Shown here in pieces: positions 9,260 to 20,347 of a stretch of DNA of 64,000 nucleotides. A model generated the notes under the pieces. The model searched no databases. It saw nothing but the letters and a program-made list of their open reading frames with translations, and was not told the DNA's origin. This DNA comes from Halomicroarcula saliterrae (GTDB lineage: Archaea > Halobacteriota > Halobacteria > Halobacteriales > Haloarculaceae). The position numbers and the translations under genes are program-made. Each line of letters begins with the position of its first letter. The stretch's first letter is position 1. Location of the stretch: positions 302,988-366,987 of the forward strand of contig NZ_JAMQON010000004.1 in assembly GCF_031624395.1 (NCBI RefSeq), in the 5' to 3' direction.

Positions 9260-9709
9260 TCAGGGGAGGTCGCTCACCGCGTCGTCCCGCAGCGACACGT
9301 GGTTCGACAGCTGGCCGTACACCGCGCCCATCGAGAAGCCGTAGACGAGGTGGGCCGCGAGCGTGAAGACGACGTAGATAACGAGCGCCACGCCGCTGCT
9401 GTCTCCTCGGCCGACGACGGCGAAGGCGAGCCACAGGACGACGCCCATGAACATGCCGGCCACGGCGGGGTCCAGCTCCAGCGGGACGTACCGTTCGAGG
9501 CTCAAGAAGAGCAGCGGCCAGACGGCGGTCCCGACGAGCGCGTAGATGACGAACCCCAGCACCGGGTTGCCGGGCACGCGGACGAACCGGGCGATGGCGT
9601 CGAACACTCCGAGCGCGTAGCGGGCCTCGACCTCGGCGATGGCGAGGATGACCGACATCGCCGACGTTCCGACGAAGCCGCCGAGGACGGCGCTGAGTGT
9701 TTTGTTCAT
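9260..9709 (-). CDS. Four-helix membrane protein, DUF6789-like
   Basis: A 149-residue integral membrane protein with four hydrophobic segments (about residues 5-25, 48-70, 82-101 and 107-128). It starts MNKTLSAVLGGFVGTSAMS, a pattern I associate with small haloarchaeal membrane proteins encoded next to terminal oxidase genes (DUF6789, from memory). Immediately downstream on the same strand is a subunit II remnant, which supports an old link to a respiratory oxidase operon. Its function is unknown. The start codon is the first in the frame that gives a normal N-terminus. Confidence 0.65.
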   Translation of the reverse strand: MNKTLSAVLGGFVGTSAMSVILAIAEVEARYALGVFDAIARFVRVPGNPVLGFVIYALVGTAVWPLLFLSLERYVPLELDPAVAGMFMGVVLWLAFAVVGRGDSSGVALVIYVVFTLAAHLVYGFSMGAVYGQLSNHVSLRDDAVSDLP

Positions 9710-9805
9710 GCATTGACAGTTCGTGGATGGGCGGCAAAAGCCTACGGCCGGAGCGAGAGCGCCCCCACAGTCACGGCTTTGTACCGCGCCCGAATACCAC
9801 GAGGT

Positions 9806-10825
9806 ATGTCAGAACTCGGCAAGGTCGACCGCGATTTCTTCGACGAGTACATCTATCCGAACCTGGGCGCGGACCGCGACGACGTCCGGCTGGGGCCCCG
9901 ACACGGCGTCGACTTCGGTGTGGTCGACGTGGGCGAACGGGCCGTCGCGATGGCCAGCGACCCGGTGTTCGTGATGCCGTCGCTCGGCTTCGAGCGCGCC
10001 GCCTGGTTCGCGTTCCACATCCTCATGAGCGACGTGGCGGTCTCGGGATTGGCACCGACGCATCTCTCCGTCGACTTCAACCTCCCGCCCGAAATCACGA
10101 ACGAGGAGTTCCGGACGGTGTGGGAGACCTTCGACGCGGAGGCCCGCGAGCTGGGCGTCTCCGTCGTCACCGGCCACACCGGTCGGTACGCCGGCTGTAA
10201 CTACCCGATGGTCGGGGGTGCGACGGCGGTATCGGTCGGCGACTTCGACGACCTCGTCCGCCCCGACGGCGCCGGCGTCGGCGACCGCATCGTCGTCACG
10301 AAAGGGCCGGCTATCGAGGCGACCGGCCTGCTTTCCATCCAGTTCGAGTCGCTCATGGCCGACGAACTCGACGCCGCGACGATCGACGACGCCACCGACC
10401 GCTTCTACGACATGAGCCCCGTCAGGGACGCGTTAACCGCGGCGGCCGCCGGACCGGTGACAGCGATGCACGACGCGACCGAGTGCGGTATCTACGGCGG
10501 GCTCTACGAGATGGCCCGCGCGGCCGGCGTCGGCGTCGAACTGGAGACGGACCGCGTGCCCGTCCAGCCCGGCGTGGCCGAGGCCTGCGAGTTCTTCGAT
10601 ATCGACCCGTGGGTGTCGATCAGCGAGGGGACCCTACTGGCGGCGGTCGAGCCGGGCGGCGTCGACGACGTGCTCGACGCGCTGGAGTCGGAGGGGATTC
10701 CCGCTGCCGACGCCGGCGAGGTGACCGACGGCTCCGGGCTGGTCGTCGACGGCGAGCCGACGGCACACCCCGGCGTGGACCCGTTCTGGGGGACCTTCGA
10801 GGAGTATCTGGGGAAGCTGGAGTAG
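9806..10825 (+). CDS. AIR-synthase-like (PurM/HypE superfamily) protein
   Basis: A 339-residue cytosolic protein of the PurM/HypE/SelD fold. The N-terminal half holds ASDPVFVMPSLGFERAAWFA and the helix HILMSDVAVSGLAP, equivalent to the D-x-x-AMG region of the family. The middle has VVTGHTGRYAGC, and the C-terminal half has TAMHDATECGIYGGLYEMA, equivalent to the HDxTxGG motif of HypE. Family members bind and cleave ATP to activate a substrate oxygen. It is not the purine enzyme itself; the role of this archaeal group is unassigned. The start at 9806 is preferred over a long upstream extension, which would be antisense to the membrane-protein gene. Confidence 0.8.
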   Translation: MSELGKVDRDFFDEYIYPNLGADRDDVRLGPRHGVDFGVVDVGERAVAMASDPVFVMPSLGFERAAWFAFHILMSDVAVSGLAPTHLSVDFNLPPEITNEEFRTVWETFDAEARELGVSVVTGHTGRYAGCNYPMVGGATAVSVGDFDDLVRPDGAGVGDRIVVTKGPAIEATGLLSIQFESLMADELDAATIDDATDRFYDMSPVRDALTAAAAGPVTAMHDATECGIYGGLYEMARAAGVGVELETDRVPVQPGVAEACEFFDIDPWVSISEGTLLAAVEPGGVDDVLDALESEGIPAADAGEVTDGSGLVVDGEPTAHPGVDPFWGTFEEYLGKLE

Positions 10826-10887
10826 GAAGGCACGAACGCGCGACCCGACGGCACGCGGTCGTGTAGATCGGTTCGAGTCGGAGAGAA

Positions 10888-11052
10888 CTAGACGCTTGTC
10901 CGCTCGGAGGAGGGACCTACTTCGACGGCGTAGTCGGACTGGAGCCACGCCTCGGGGTTGTCCGTGTCGTAGACGACGACGTCGCCGTCGCCCGTCGTAA
11001 AAGCGCCGTACTGCTCGTCCGCCTTACTGGTGTTGCTGGGGGCCGATGCCAT
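10888..11052 (-). CDS. 54-residue conserved haloarchaeal protein, DUF7331-like
   Basis: A short gene encoding an acidic protein whose core reads QYGAFTTGDGDVVVYDTDN then PEAWLQSDYAVEVG. I recognise this pattern from a family of tiny haloarchaeal proteins (DUF7331, from memory). A TATA-like cttatacg (11080-11088 on the other strand) lies about 31 bp upstream of the ATG, so the transcript is probably leaderless or nearly so. The function is unknown. It is divergent from thiDN. Confidence 0.75.
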   Translation of the reverse strand: MASAPSNTSKADEQYGAFTTGDGDVVVYDTDNPEAWLQSDYAVEVGPSSERTSV

Positions 11053-11231
11053 TGTGCAGATGGTGTTTGGGAGGCTCTACCGTATAAGTGTTTCTCGGGT
11101 GTCGTATGAAGTATTATTAGCATACTAGGATGGTACGCATATTGCCGGTTTGTTACGGGGTCCGTTCCGGCTGGCCAGCGCGTTGTCGACCAGTCGGCAC
11201 TGCTTTGGGGCCGCCGGCCGACGCCCCGGCT

Positions 11232-12569
11232 ATGCAACGAACGGAGTCACCGGTGACGCCGCCGGTCGTGCTCACCATCGCGGGGAGCGACTCGGGAGGC
11301 GGGGCCGGTATCCAGGCCGACCTGAAGACCATCGAGGCCGGCGGAGCGTTCGGGACCAGCGCCGTCACGAGCGTCACCGCACAGAACACCGCGGGGGTAC
11401 AGGGGAGCCACCTCCTGCCGACCGAGGACATCGCGGCGCAGATACGCGCCGTGCTGGACGACTTCGACGTGGCCGCGGTGAAGACGGGGATGCTCGCCAC
11501 CGGCGACGTCGTCGACCTCGTCGTCGAGCGGGCCGGCGACCTCCCCGGCCTCGTCGTCGACCCGGTGATGGTCGCCACCTCGGGCGACCGACTGCTCGCC
11601 CGCGAGGCCGAGGACGCCTACGAGGAACTCGTCGCCGAATCGGCCGTCGTCACGCCCAACGCCGACGAGGCCGCGGTGCTGACCGGGCGAGACATCGACG
11701 ACCCCGACGACGCGGCCGCCGCGGGCCGTGACCTCGTCGAGATGGGCGCCGACGCCGCGCTCGTCAAGGGCGGCCACGTCCCCGGCGACGCGGTCGTGGA
11801 CGTGCTGGTGACGGCCGAAACGACGACGACCTACCGCCACGACCGCGTCGACACCGACGCCACCCACGGGTCGGGCTGTACGCTTTCGGCGGCCATCGCC
11901 ACGCGACTGGCCCACGGCGACGACCTTCGGAGCGCCGTCGCCAGCGGCATCGACCTGCTCTCGCGGGCGGTCCGCTACAACCTCGACGTGGGCGACGGAC
12001 CCGGCGCGGTCCACCACACCGTCGAACTCCGCGACGCGGCCGCTCGCGAGGAGACGAGCGAGGCCGTCGAGAGCGTCGTCGCGGCCCTGACCGGAAACGA
12101 ACTGGCCCCGCTGGTCCCCGAGTCGGGGATGGCCGTCGCGGCCGCGACCCCCTACGCCGAACGGCCCGACGAGGTCGCCGCGGTCGACGGGCGCGTCACG
12201 CTGACGATGGCCGGCCCGCGACCGAACCACGGCGTCCGGTTCGGCGCCGAGCCGGAGCTGGCCCGCAGCCTGCTGGCGGTGCGAGAACGCGACCCGTCGC
12301 GCCGGTTCGCGGTCACCTGCCGGCTGCCCGACGACACCGCCCTCGACGCGCTCGACGGCGCCGTCGCGTCGGTGGCCGACAGCGAGCGCGAGGCGGACGC
12401 CACGCCCGAAGCGCGGGTCGAGACGGCGTTCGAGGGGTTCGAGGGGTCGCCAGTCGCCGTCGTCGACCCCGGCGCGGTCGGCGTCGAGGGCCGGCTGCTG
12501 GTGCTGGCCGACGGCGCGGCCACGGTGACAGAGCGGGTCGAGACAATCTTGGAACACACCGAGCAGTAG
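11232..12569 (+). CDS. thiD: Bifunctional HMP(-phosphate) kinase / thiamine-phosphate synthase ThiDN
   Basis: A 445-residue fusion. Residues 10-270 are Thi[20 protein letters not shown] binds the hydroxymethylpyrimidine substrate and [13 protein letters not shown] is the anion-hole/catalytic motif. It phosphorylates HMP and HMP-phosphate. From about residue 275 the protein continues into an archaeal ThiN domain (start near [19 protein letters not shown]), which joins HMP-pyrophosphate and thiazole phosphate to make thiamine phosphate. Such ThiD-ThiN fusions replace ThiE in many archaea (known). The start at 11232 is chosen because the first 34 upstream residues fall outside the kinase. No TPP riboswitch signature was seen upstream. 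Confidence 0.93.
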   Translation: MQRTESPVTPPVVLTIAGSDSGGGAGIQADLKTIEAGGAFGTSAVTSVTAQNTAGVQGSHLLPTEDIAAQIRAVLDDFDVAAVKTGMLATGDVVDLVVERAGDLPGLVVDPVMVATSGDRLLAREAEDAYEELVAESAVVTPNADEAAVLTGRDIDDPDDAAAAGRDLVEMGADAALVKGGHVPGDAVVDVLVTAETTTTYRHDRVDTDATHGSGCTLSAAIATRLAHGDDLRSAVASGIDLLSRAVRYNLDVGDGPGAVHHTVELRDAAAREETSEAVESVVAALTGNELAPLVPESGMAVAAATPYAERPDEVAAVDGRVTLTMAGPRPNHGVRFGAEPELARSLLAVRERDPSRRFAVTCRLPDDTALDALDGAVASVADSEREADATPEARVETAFEGFEGSPVAVVDPGAVGVEGRLLVLADGAATVTERVETILEHTEQ

Positions 12570-12739
12570 GGCAGCACATCGGGTTTCAGCGATAACTTGC
12601 GTGGGGGCCTGAACGGCATACAGCCAGAAAGCCCCGGCTGGCTCTCGGCATCACCCGCGCCTGACCTAAATACTGCCTACACAGCTGCCGGAATATCTAT
12701 GTTTGTAGATGCCGACTGGAACGTAGGTTACCGGCTGAG

Positions 12740-13077
12740 ATGAGTGATCTGGAAATATGGGTGTGGGGTTTCGCGGCAGTTGGATGGATGCTGGATTGGG
12801 CTACAACAGTGTGGCCCGACGAGGAGTTGCCGGAAAGAAACCCATACGTCGTAAACCACTTCGGCGAGCACCCCGGACCGTTGCCGTTTGGCCTCGCAAA
12901 AGTAGCCGGCCTAGGCGTACTCGGACTATCGTATCTCGTCGCCGAGTACCTGCTCGGGATGTATAGCTACTTGCCGTCGGTGTATGCCGGAGTGAAAACA
13001 GCGCTGATTATTCCCGGAGTGGTAGCTATCTTGGGACTGTACGCATTCGTCCACAACACTCGTCTCCATCTCCAAAC

Positions 13078-13081
<4 letters not shown>
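12740..13081 (+). CDS. Three-helix membrane protein of unknown function
   Basis: A 113-residue hydrophobic protein with membrane segments at about residues 5-24, 50-68 and 85-103. The first loop carries PDEELPERNPYVVNHFGEHPG, an unusually Pro/Glu/His-rich stretch that might face the cytoplasm. I do not recognise a named family with certainty. Its stop overlaps by 4 bp the stop of the convergent ABC exporter gene. The coding sequence is somewhat lower in GC than the neighbours. Confidence 0.65.
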
Positions 13082-15000
<1,919 letters not shown>

Positions 15001-15178
15001 CGGGGCGCCGCTCCGGCGACTCGCCGTCTCATTCGGTACCTCGCCGTCGGGGCGGCGTCCGCGCGGGCCGGCACGCCGCCGGGCGTGGAGTATCCGACGC
15101 GAAAGTCGGTCGCATGACGCCCGTACGGGGGCAGATAGGATGACGGTACCGGTGGCGCGAAGAGAGAGGTGTCGCGCG

Positions 15179-15421
15179 CTACAGCTCCGACGTGAGTCGG
15201 ACCTCGTCGTCGGTGACGTGTTCGACCTGATCGGAGTTGAGCGCGTAGTCGTCCTCGTCTACGTCGGACCAGCCGAGTGTCGACATGACGTTCTCGGTGA
15301 TACCGGGGTCCGGGTCGACGTAGGCCTGCCCGCCGCGAAAGCCCGAGATGACGCCGATGGTGTCGCCGTCGTGGTTAACTACCTTCTTTCCCTCGTCTTC
15401 TTCGGTGAGAGTGTGTGCCAT
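15179..15421 (-). CDS. PRC-barrel-like small protein
   Basis: An 80-residue acidic protein starting MAHTLTEEDEGKKVVNHDG. The sequence KVVNHDGDTIGVISGFRGGQAYVDPDP has the beta-strand pattern of a PRC-barrel, a fold found in RNA-processing and photosynthetic proteins and abundant in small haloarchaeal proteins. The start at 15421 removes 15 residues of poor quality from the longest frame. No partner is apparent nearby. The function is unknown. Confidence 0.75.
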   Translation of the reverse strand: MAHTLTEEDEGKKVVNHDGDTIGVISGFRGGQAYVDPDPGITENVMSTLGWSDVDEDDYALNSDQVEHVTDDEVRLTSEL

Positions 15422-15521
15422 CGCAACGGCGGTTCGCCCGACAGCGTGTTTGTTATGGGCGTGCAAGCGACTGACGGGAAAGCTTACCGAGGCTCCCAGC
15501 GGACGTCACACCGCGGCAACG

Positions 15522-15977
15522 TCAGTCGCTGCGGTACTCCTTGCGAAAGCCCCGGAACTCCGTTCGGTGGGCCTCTTCGTCGGCCAGGATAGTCACGGCG
15601 ATGTCCTCGGTGACGGGGTCGTCGCTCTCCTCGGCGGCGTCGATGAGGTCGCGGTAGGTGGCGATGGCGTCGTCCTCGGCGTCGAGGACGCCCTCGATGA
15701 CCGAGATGACGTTCGTCGAGTCCTCGGGCGGTTGCAGCGAGTCCTGCCGGGCCACGAACTCCGCCGACCCCGGCGGCTGAGCCTCTAGCTGTTTGAGGCG
15801 CTGGCCGAGCATCTCGGCGTGGTTCAACTCCTCCTGAATGTCTGTCTGGAGGCTCTCCTTTATCTCCTCGGCGCGAACGCCGTCCAAGACGATGGCGTTC
15901 GTCTGGTAGTTCATCACCGTCTCTATCTCGTCGCTGTAGGCCTTTCGCAGCAGTTCGATGACGCGGTCACTCGTCAT
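15522..15977 (-). CDS. Ferritin-like di-iron domain protein
   Basis: A 151-residue four-helix protein. Carboxylate/histidine pairs typical of ferritin-like iron sites are visible: Glu in SDEIETVMNYQ, the E-x-x-H in EELNHAEML, the Glu/Asp of DAEDDAIATYRD and the second E-x-x-H in DEEAHRTEF. It probably binds a di-iron centre and may store iron or remove peroxide, as in Dps/bacterioferritin relatives. The length and motif spacing are normal. It is a single-gene unit; the next gene on the strand (15421) is about 100 bp downstream. Confidence 0.85.
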   Translation of the reverse strand: MTSDRVIELLRKAYSDEIETVMNYQTNAIVLDGVRAEEIKESLQTDIQEELNHAEMLGQRLKQLEAQPPGSAEFVARQDSLQPPEDSTNVISVIEGVLDAEDDAIATYRDLIDAAEESDDPVTEDIAVTILADEEAHRTEFRGFRKEYRSD

Positions 15978-16171
15978 AGAAGTGTTTGTTGTCCTACACG
16001 TAAACGTGTACGGGTCACGACAGCGCGTAAGGAGCTCGTACCGCGTTCCGGCTTCCAGTTACCCGGTCGGTGACCGCCAGTAGTGTCGGGCAGGGGAGAG
16101 CATCCGGAAGAGTAATGTCGTCGTTCCGCTGTGTGTCCGGTATTACTCCCGACCCGTGGCACGACCGGGTG

Positions 16172-16882
16172 GTGACCGACCCACGGCTCAGCGGAGCGAG
16201 TATCGAGCGCGTCGACGGTGAGGCGGGCACAGTCGTCCTCGTCGGCGTCCTCCACGACCACCCCGCGAGCACGTACCGGGTCCGGACAGTGCTCGACGCG
16301 GTGGCCCCCGACGTGCTCGCGCTCGAACTCCCGCCGCTCGCGGTCCCGCTGGCCGCCCACCACGCCGCCGACGACCTGACGCCGCCGGCGCTGGGTGGGG
16401 AGATGAGCGCCGCGATTCAGGCGGCCGACACGGAGCGCGTCGTCGGTATCGACGGCCCTTCTATCGGGTTTCTGGGCTATCTCGCCGCCGAACTCTACGC
16501 CGAGCGGGCGTCGCTGGCCACCGTCCGCAGGACGGCCGCGGCCCTCCGGTCGGTCACGTCGACGGCCGTCACCCGACGGGCCGCGGCCGCGGTCGCGGCG
16601 CTGACGACGCTGCAGGTCGCCGTCGACGGCCCGACGGCGTACGACACCGGCCGGAGGGACGACCCGGAGCGACAGGCCGCGGAGGAGCGGCGACGAATCG
16701 AGACGGCCGAGTCCATGCTGCGGGTCTTCACCCCGCCGCCCGCGGCCGCCATCAAGCGGACGGCCCGCGAACGCTACATGGCCGACCGGCTGGCGACGCT
16801 GGGGCGGACCGGCGACGTGGTCGCCGTCGTCGGGAGGGCCCACCTCGGTGAGATTGCCGGCCACCTCCGGGACGGCGAGTGA
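16172..16882 (+). CDS. TraB/GumN-family protein
   Basis: A protein of about 236 residues beginning VTDPRLSGASIERVDGEAG (GTG start). The N-terminal GTVVLVGVLHDHPAST and the C-terminal DVVAVVGRAHLGEIAGHL are the two conserved pieces of the TraB/GumN group (VGTxH and VVGxGHxxG), which share a putative metal-binding site. It lacks the C-terminal membrane part of the larger archaeal TraB proteins. An ATG at 16115 in the same frame would add 19 residues; I prefer the GTG because the conserved fold begins there. The biochemical role is not established. Confidence 0.7.
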   Translation: MTDPRLSGASIERVDGEAGTVVLVGVLHDHPASTYRVRTVLDAVAPDVLALELPPLAVPLAAHHAADDLTPPALGGEMSAAIQAADTERVVGIDGPSIGFLGYLAAELYAERASLATVRRTAAALRSVTSTAVTRRAAAAVAALTTLQVAVDGPTAYDTGRRDDPERQAAEERRRIETAESMLRVFTPPPAAAIKRTARERYMADRLATLGRTGDVVAVVGRAHLGEIAGHLRDGE

Positions 16883-16954
16883 GCCCGGGGCCGGTCGTGT
16901 ACAGGGGGCGCACAATCGACGCCCGCTAATGCCGGTCGAGCGGCGATGGGACGT

Positions 16955-17590
16955 ATGAGTGACCAGCAGGCCAACGAGCGGATAGTCGTCTACTCGGACT
17001 ACGTCTGTCCGTTCTGTTATCTCGGCCGGGCGTCGCTGGACCAGTACCGGGCGGGCCGTGACGCGCCCCTCGAAATCGACTGGCGACCCTTCGACCTCCG
17101 GAGCCAGCAGCGCCGCGAAGACGGCACCATCGACCACAGCGTCGACACCGGCAAAGACGAGGCGTACTTCGAGGAGGCCAAACAGGGCGTGCGCCGCCTC
17201 CAGGAGAAGTACGACGTGGAGATGGACCTCGAAATCGCGACCGACATCGACTCGCTGCCGGCACAGGTCGTCTCCTACGCGCTCAAGGAACGGGAGAACT
17301 ACGAGACGTGGCTGGCCTTCGACGAGGCCGTCTTCGAGGCGCTGTGGCGGGACGGGCGCGATATCGGGGACGCCGACGTGCTCGCCGACATCGCCGCCGA
17401 CGCCGGGGTCGACCCGGAGACGGTCGAGGAGATACTCGCAGACGACGGGGCCCGGAGCGCCGTCCGCGAACAGTTCCGACAGGCCCGCCAGCAGGGCGTC
17501 ACCGGCGTGCCGACGTTCGCATACGACGGCTACGCCGCTCGCGGGGCGGTGCCACCGGCACAGCTGGAGCGACTGGTCGACGGCGTCTGA
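16955..17590 (+). CDS. DsbA-family (FrnE-like) oxidoreductase
   Basis: A 211-residue thioredoxin-fold protein with a helical insertion. The active site is CPFC (Cys18, Cys21) in VVYSDYVCPFCYLGR, and the cis-proline loop is GVTGVPTFAYDG near the C-terminus. There is no signal peptide, so it acts in the cytoplasm, like FrnE/2-hydroxychromene-isomerase relatives. It probably catalyses thiol-disulfide exchange or an isomerisation. The start at 16955 avoids a three-residue extension. All key residues are intact. Confidence 0.88.
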   Translation: MSDQQANERIVVYSDYVCPFCYLGRASLDQYRAGRDAPLEIDWRPFDLRSQQRREDGTIDHSVDTGKDEAYFEEAKQGVRRLQEKYDVEMDLEIATDIDSLPAQVVSYALKERENYETWLAFDEAVFEALWRDGRDIGDADVLADIAADAGVDPETVEEILADDGARSAVREQFRQARQQGVTGVPTFAYDGYAARGAVPPAQLERLVDGV

Positions 17591-17604
17591 AAAAGTCGGT
17601 CCCG

Positions 17605-17778
17605 TTACAGCCCGCGACGGCCGGTCCGCGCGTCGACGCGCATCTCGACGTAACGTCGGGCCCAGGTCGACATATGTCGCCGGAGCGGGGTCAGAAAGCC
17701 GTCCGTCGGGGCCGAGTCGACTGCGGCCGTCTCCTCGTGTGACTGCTCCGCCTCGATTGGCCCTTCGGGAAAGCTCAT
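17605..17778 (-). CDS. 57-residue small protein
   Basis: A small frame starting MSFPEGPIEAEQSHEETAAV, followed by a Pro/Leu/Arg-rich half (LRRHMSTWARRYVEM). The AT-rich element at 17806-17815 (aatgtttatt on the coding strand) sits about 30 bp before the ATG at 17778, as expected for a leaderless haloarchaeal gene, which argues that the frame is real. I do not recognise a family. It is convergent with the DsbA-like gene. Confidence 0.5.
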   Translation of the reverse strand: MSFPEGPIEAEQSHEETAAVDSAPTDGFLTPLRRHMSTWARRYVEMRVDARTGRRGL

Positions 17779-17805
17779 TACAGTAAGGAGTAGCATACGT
17801 GCAAC

Positions 17806-17815
17806 AATAAACATT
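17806..17815 (-). promoter_or_regulatory. TATA box of the 57-residue gene
   Basis: The coding-strand sequence aatgtttatt lies about 30 bp before the ATG at 17778, and this spacing fixes the start chosen for the gene. Confidence 0.5.
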
Positions 17816-17962
17816 AGGGATTATTCCCTCGCGCACTCGCGCCCCCGGCCCAACCGGCGGCGTCGGGGCCGAAGCGACGGAATTCTACACAAATCATCGC
17901 AATAGATAGCGGAGAGAACAACGGTTTTATAGCGCAATTCCCAACAGTGGATTCACCTTTCA

Positions 17963-19054
17963 ATGACCACGTCGTCATCGTCCGACAGCATCCAGAAGAC
18001 CTTTCTCAAGTACCAGCACGTGTTCGTGTTCCTCGCACCGCTGCTGTTCGTGCTTGGCGTGTACTACGGCGCGCCCACGAACGGCTCCGGGTCGAGCTAC
18101 TGGCTTGAGTACTGGTGGCTGTTCTTCGCGTTCCTCGTCGGGGCGACCATCGTCAACACCGTCGGTATCAGCGGCTCGGCGCTGTTCGTCCCCTTCCTCA
18201 TCTTCGTTTTCCCGCTGATCGCCGGTGAGACGCTCGACTCCCAGACGCTCGTGAAAATCGGCCTCATCAGCGAGTCCTTCGGTCTCTCCAGTTCCGCGCT
18301 CGCGTTCATCCAGTACGGACTGGTCGACCGGAAGCTCGCGCTCAGCCTCGTGCTGGGTGCCGTTCCCTTCGTCGTCGCCGGCGCCCTGCTGTCGTTTGTC
18401 ATCCCGGCACCGCTGTTTCACGCACTGCTTGGCCTCGCGCTCATCGTCGCGTCGTATCTCCTCTTCAAGGCCGATCTGGGTCACGAAGAGCCGGGTGTCA
18501 GCGGCGACGAGGAGACCGAGGTCTCGGCCGACGGCGGCGAGGCCGGCCTCCCCGACGACGACGACAAGCTCGGCCCGGCCGGCGTCGAGCGGGCCGAGGA
18601 CGGCACCGTCACGCGGGTCGACCGCGACGGCAACGACTACACCTACTCACACGGCGGCTACCTCGAACGCTTTGGCAACTACAGCATCGGCGGCGTCTTC
18701 CAGGGACTGGCCGGCTTCGGCGTCGGCGAGCTGGGCATCATCTCGATGCTCCGGACGAACGTCCCCGTGCGGGTCGCCATCGGTACCAACCACATCGTCG
18801 TCGCGCTCACCGCGGTGCTGGCGTCGCTCGTCCACGTCTTCGGCGGCCAGTTCGTCCCGGGGGCACACAACATCAGCCTCGCCTCGACGCCGTGGAACAT
18901 GGTCGTCTGGACGGTGCCGGCGACGGTCACCGGCGGCCAGATAGCGCCCTACGTCTCCGCGGCCATCGACACCGAGCTCATCAAGAAGGGCGTGGGCGTT
19001 CTCTTTGCGGTCATCGCCGTCGCGCTGTTCCTGATGGCCTCCGGTGCTTTCTAG
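17963..19054 (+). CDS. TauE/SafE-type membrane permease
   Basis: A 363-residue membrane protein with about eight helices in two halves. The first half includes VGATIVNTVGISGSALFVPF and the second FQGLAGFGVGELGIISM, the paired conserved motifs of the sulfite exporter TauE/SafE group (formerly DUF81). A long acidic, charged loop (about residues 175-235, rich in Glu, Asp and Gly) separates the halves, a typical haloarchaeal insertion. It probably moves a sulfur-containing or organic anion across the membrane. UspA follows 24 bp downstream on the same strand, so the two may be co-transcribed. Confidence 0.88.
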   Translation: MTTSSSSDSIQKTFLKYQHVFVFLAPLLFVLGVYYGAPTNGSGSSYWLEYWWLFFAFLVGATIVNTVGISGSALFVPFLIFVFPLIAGETLDSQTLVKIGLISESFGLSSSALAFIQYGLVDRKLALSLVLGAVPFVVAGALLSFVIPAPLFHALLGLALIVASYLLFKADLGHEEPGVSGDEETEVSADGGEAGLPDDDDKLGPAGVERAEDGTVTRVDRDGNDYTYSHGGYLERFGNYSIGGVFQGLAGFGVGELGIISMLRTNVPVRVAIGTNHIVVALTAVLASLVHVFGGQFVPGAHNISLASTPWNMVVWTVPATVTGGQIAPYVSAAIDTELIKKGVGVLFAVIAVALFLMASGAF

Positions 19055-19078
19055 TCGGTTCGCGTTCTGTCTCCACCC

Positions 19079-19516
19079 ATGTACGACGACATCCTGCTTC
19101 CGACCGACGGGAGCGACGGTATCACACAGGCCGCCAAACACGCCGAGGCGCTCGCAGAGCGGTTCGACGCGACCATCCACGTGCTCTCTGTCGTCGACAC
19201 GCGCAACCGATTCGAGAGCCCGACGAGCGGGCTCTCGGCGGAAGCCTGGAAGGAAGCCGAGAGGGAGCGTGCCGAACACGCCGTCGAGACGACGCTCGCG
19301 GCGCTGTCGCAGTCACTGCCCGTCGAGACGGCAGTCGTCGACGGCGTCCCCAAGACGGCGATTCTCGACTACGTCGAGTCGGAGGGGATGGACATGGTCG
19401 TGATGGGCACCCACGGCCGGACCGGGCTGGACCACTATCTCATCGGCAGCGTCGCGGAGAAGGTCGTCCGCCGGTCGCCGGTGCCGGTCGTCACCGTCCG
19501 ACTGACCGGTGAGTGA
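19079..19516 (+). CDS. Universal stress protein, UspA family
   Basis: A 145-residue single-domain protein. It starts MYDDILLPTDGSDG and has the ATP-binding signature G-x2-G-x9-G-S in MGTHGRTGLDHYLIGSVAEKV. Such proteins dimerise in the cytoplasm and bind ATP in stress or transport regulation. The position 24 bp behind the TauE/SafE gene suggests it may modulate that transporter, as is common in archaea. The sequence is complete with no defects. Confidence 0.92.
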   Translation: MYDDILLPTDGSDGITQAAKHAEALAERFDATIHVLSVVDTRNRFESPTSGLSAEAWKEAERERAEHAVETTLAALSQSLPVETAVVDGVPKTAILDYVESEGMDMVVMGTHGRTGLDHYLIGSVAEKVVRRSPVPVVTVRLTGE

Positions 19517-20290
19517 TTAAACCGGCGTCGAAGGCGTCTCGGCGGCCGACGTCGAGCCGGAGCGGTCGTCGCTGTCAGCCGCCTCGCGCAGCTGGTCGAA
19601 CGCCGCAGCGACGACGGCGAGTGAGAGCAACGAGAGCGGCGAAGTCACGACCACGAGGGCGAGCTGACCGGCGGCCGGCGGCAGGAGGAGCGCCGAGAAC
19701 AGGCCGCCGACGCCGCCGAGGAATCCGGCGACGGAGACGACGATGAGGACGAGGACGAACAGGGAGAGCCAGTTGCCCTTGCTGAGGCGATAGCTCGACC
19801 GGAGCGCGTCGACGAAGTTCCGGTCCTCGACGGCGACGTACGGGAGCATGAACAGGAACGCGACGTAGGCGATGATTCCGGGGACGACAAGCGCGACCGA
19901 CCCCAGGAAGATGAGCAGGCTGTAGACGATACCGCCGGCGACGGCGTTGGCCATGGCGAGCGGGACGTTCCGGCTCAGGGCGCCGTCGGGGAAGGCAGCG
20001 CCGGTACCGGCGACGAACGTCCGCATGGCGACGATGGAGAGATACGCGCCGGCGAGCGCGCCGACCAGATAGCCGCCGGCGGCGACCGCGAGCGGGACGT
20101 CGAGGACCAGCGGAATCGCGTCGGTAGCCGCGGTGAGACCGGCGTCTTCGTAGAGGCGCGCGAGCATCGTGTTGCTGAGCGGCAGGAGCGCGGCCGTCAC
20201 TGCGATGTACGCGGCCAACAGTATCGCGCCGGTACGGCTGAACAGGTTGTCGGCACCCGAACGGAGAGCGGGACCAATCTGGAGGGACAT
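19517..20290 (-). CDS. Multi-helix membrane protein, DUF7847-like
   Basis: A 257-residue protein with about five to six hydrophobic segments. It begins MSLQIGPALRSGADNLFSR and has the loop YVAVEDRNFVDALRSSYRLSKGNW before the last helices, a pattern I recall from a haloarchaeal membrane family (DUF7847). The C-terminus is a short polar tail. The ATG at 20290 is chosen over the TTG one codon earlier. It abuts the uspA stop tail to tail. The function is unknown. Confidence 0.7.
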   Translation of the reverse strand: MSLQIGPALRSGADNLFSRTGAILLAAYIAVTAALLPLSNTMLARLYEDAGLTAATDAIPLVLDVPLAVAAGGYLVGALAGAYLSIVAMRTFVAGTGAAFPDGALSRNVPLAMANAVAGGIVYSLLIFLGSVALVVPGIIAYVAFLFMLPYVAVEDRNFVDALRSSYRLSKGNWLSLFVLVLIVVSVAGFLGGVGGLFSALLLPPAAGQLALVVVTSPLSLLSLAVVAAAFDQLREAADSDDRSGSTSAAETPSTPV

Positions 20291-20347
20291 CAACCGTTAT
20301 CTCCGACGAACACGATCAAAACGTTTGCCCATCTATGTGAGACGGGC

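Noticed and set aside
11053..11231. TPP riboswitch upstream of thiDN
   Set aside because: The conserved CTGAGA and ACCTGA-type elements were not found; the region is short and ordinary.
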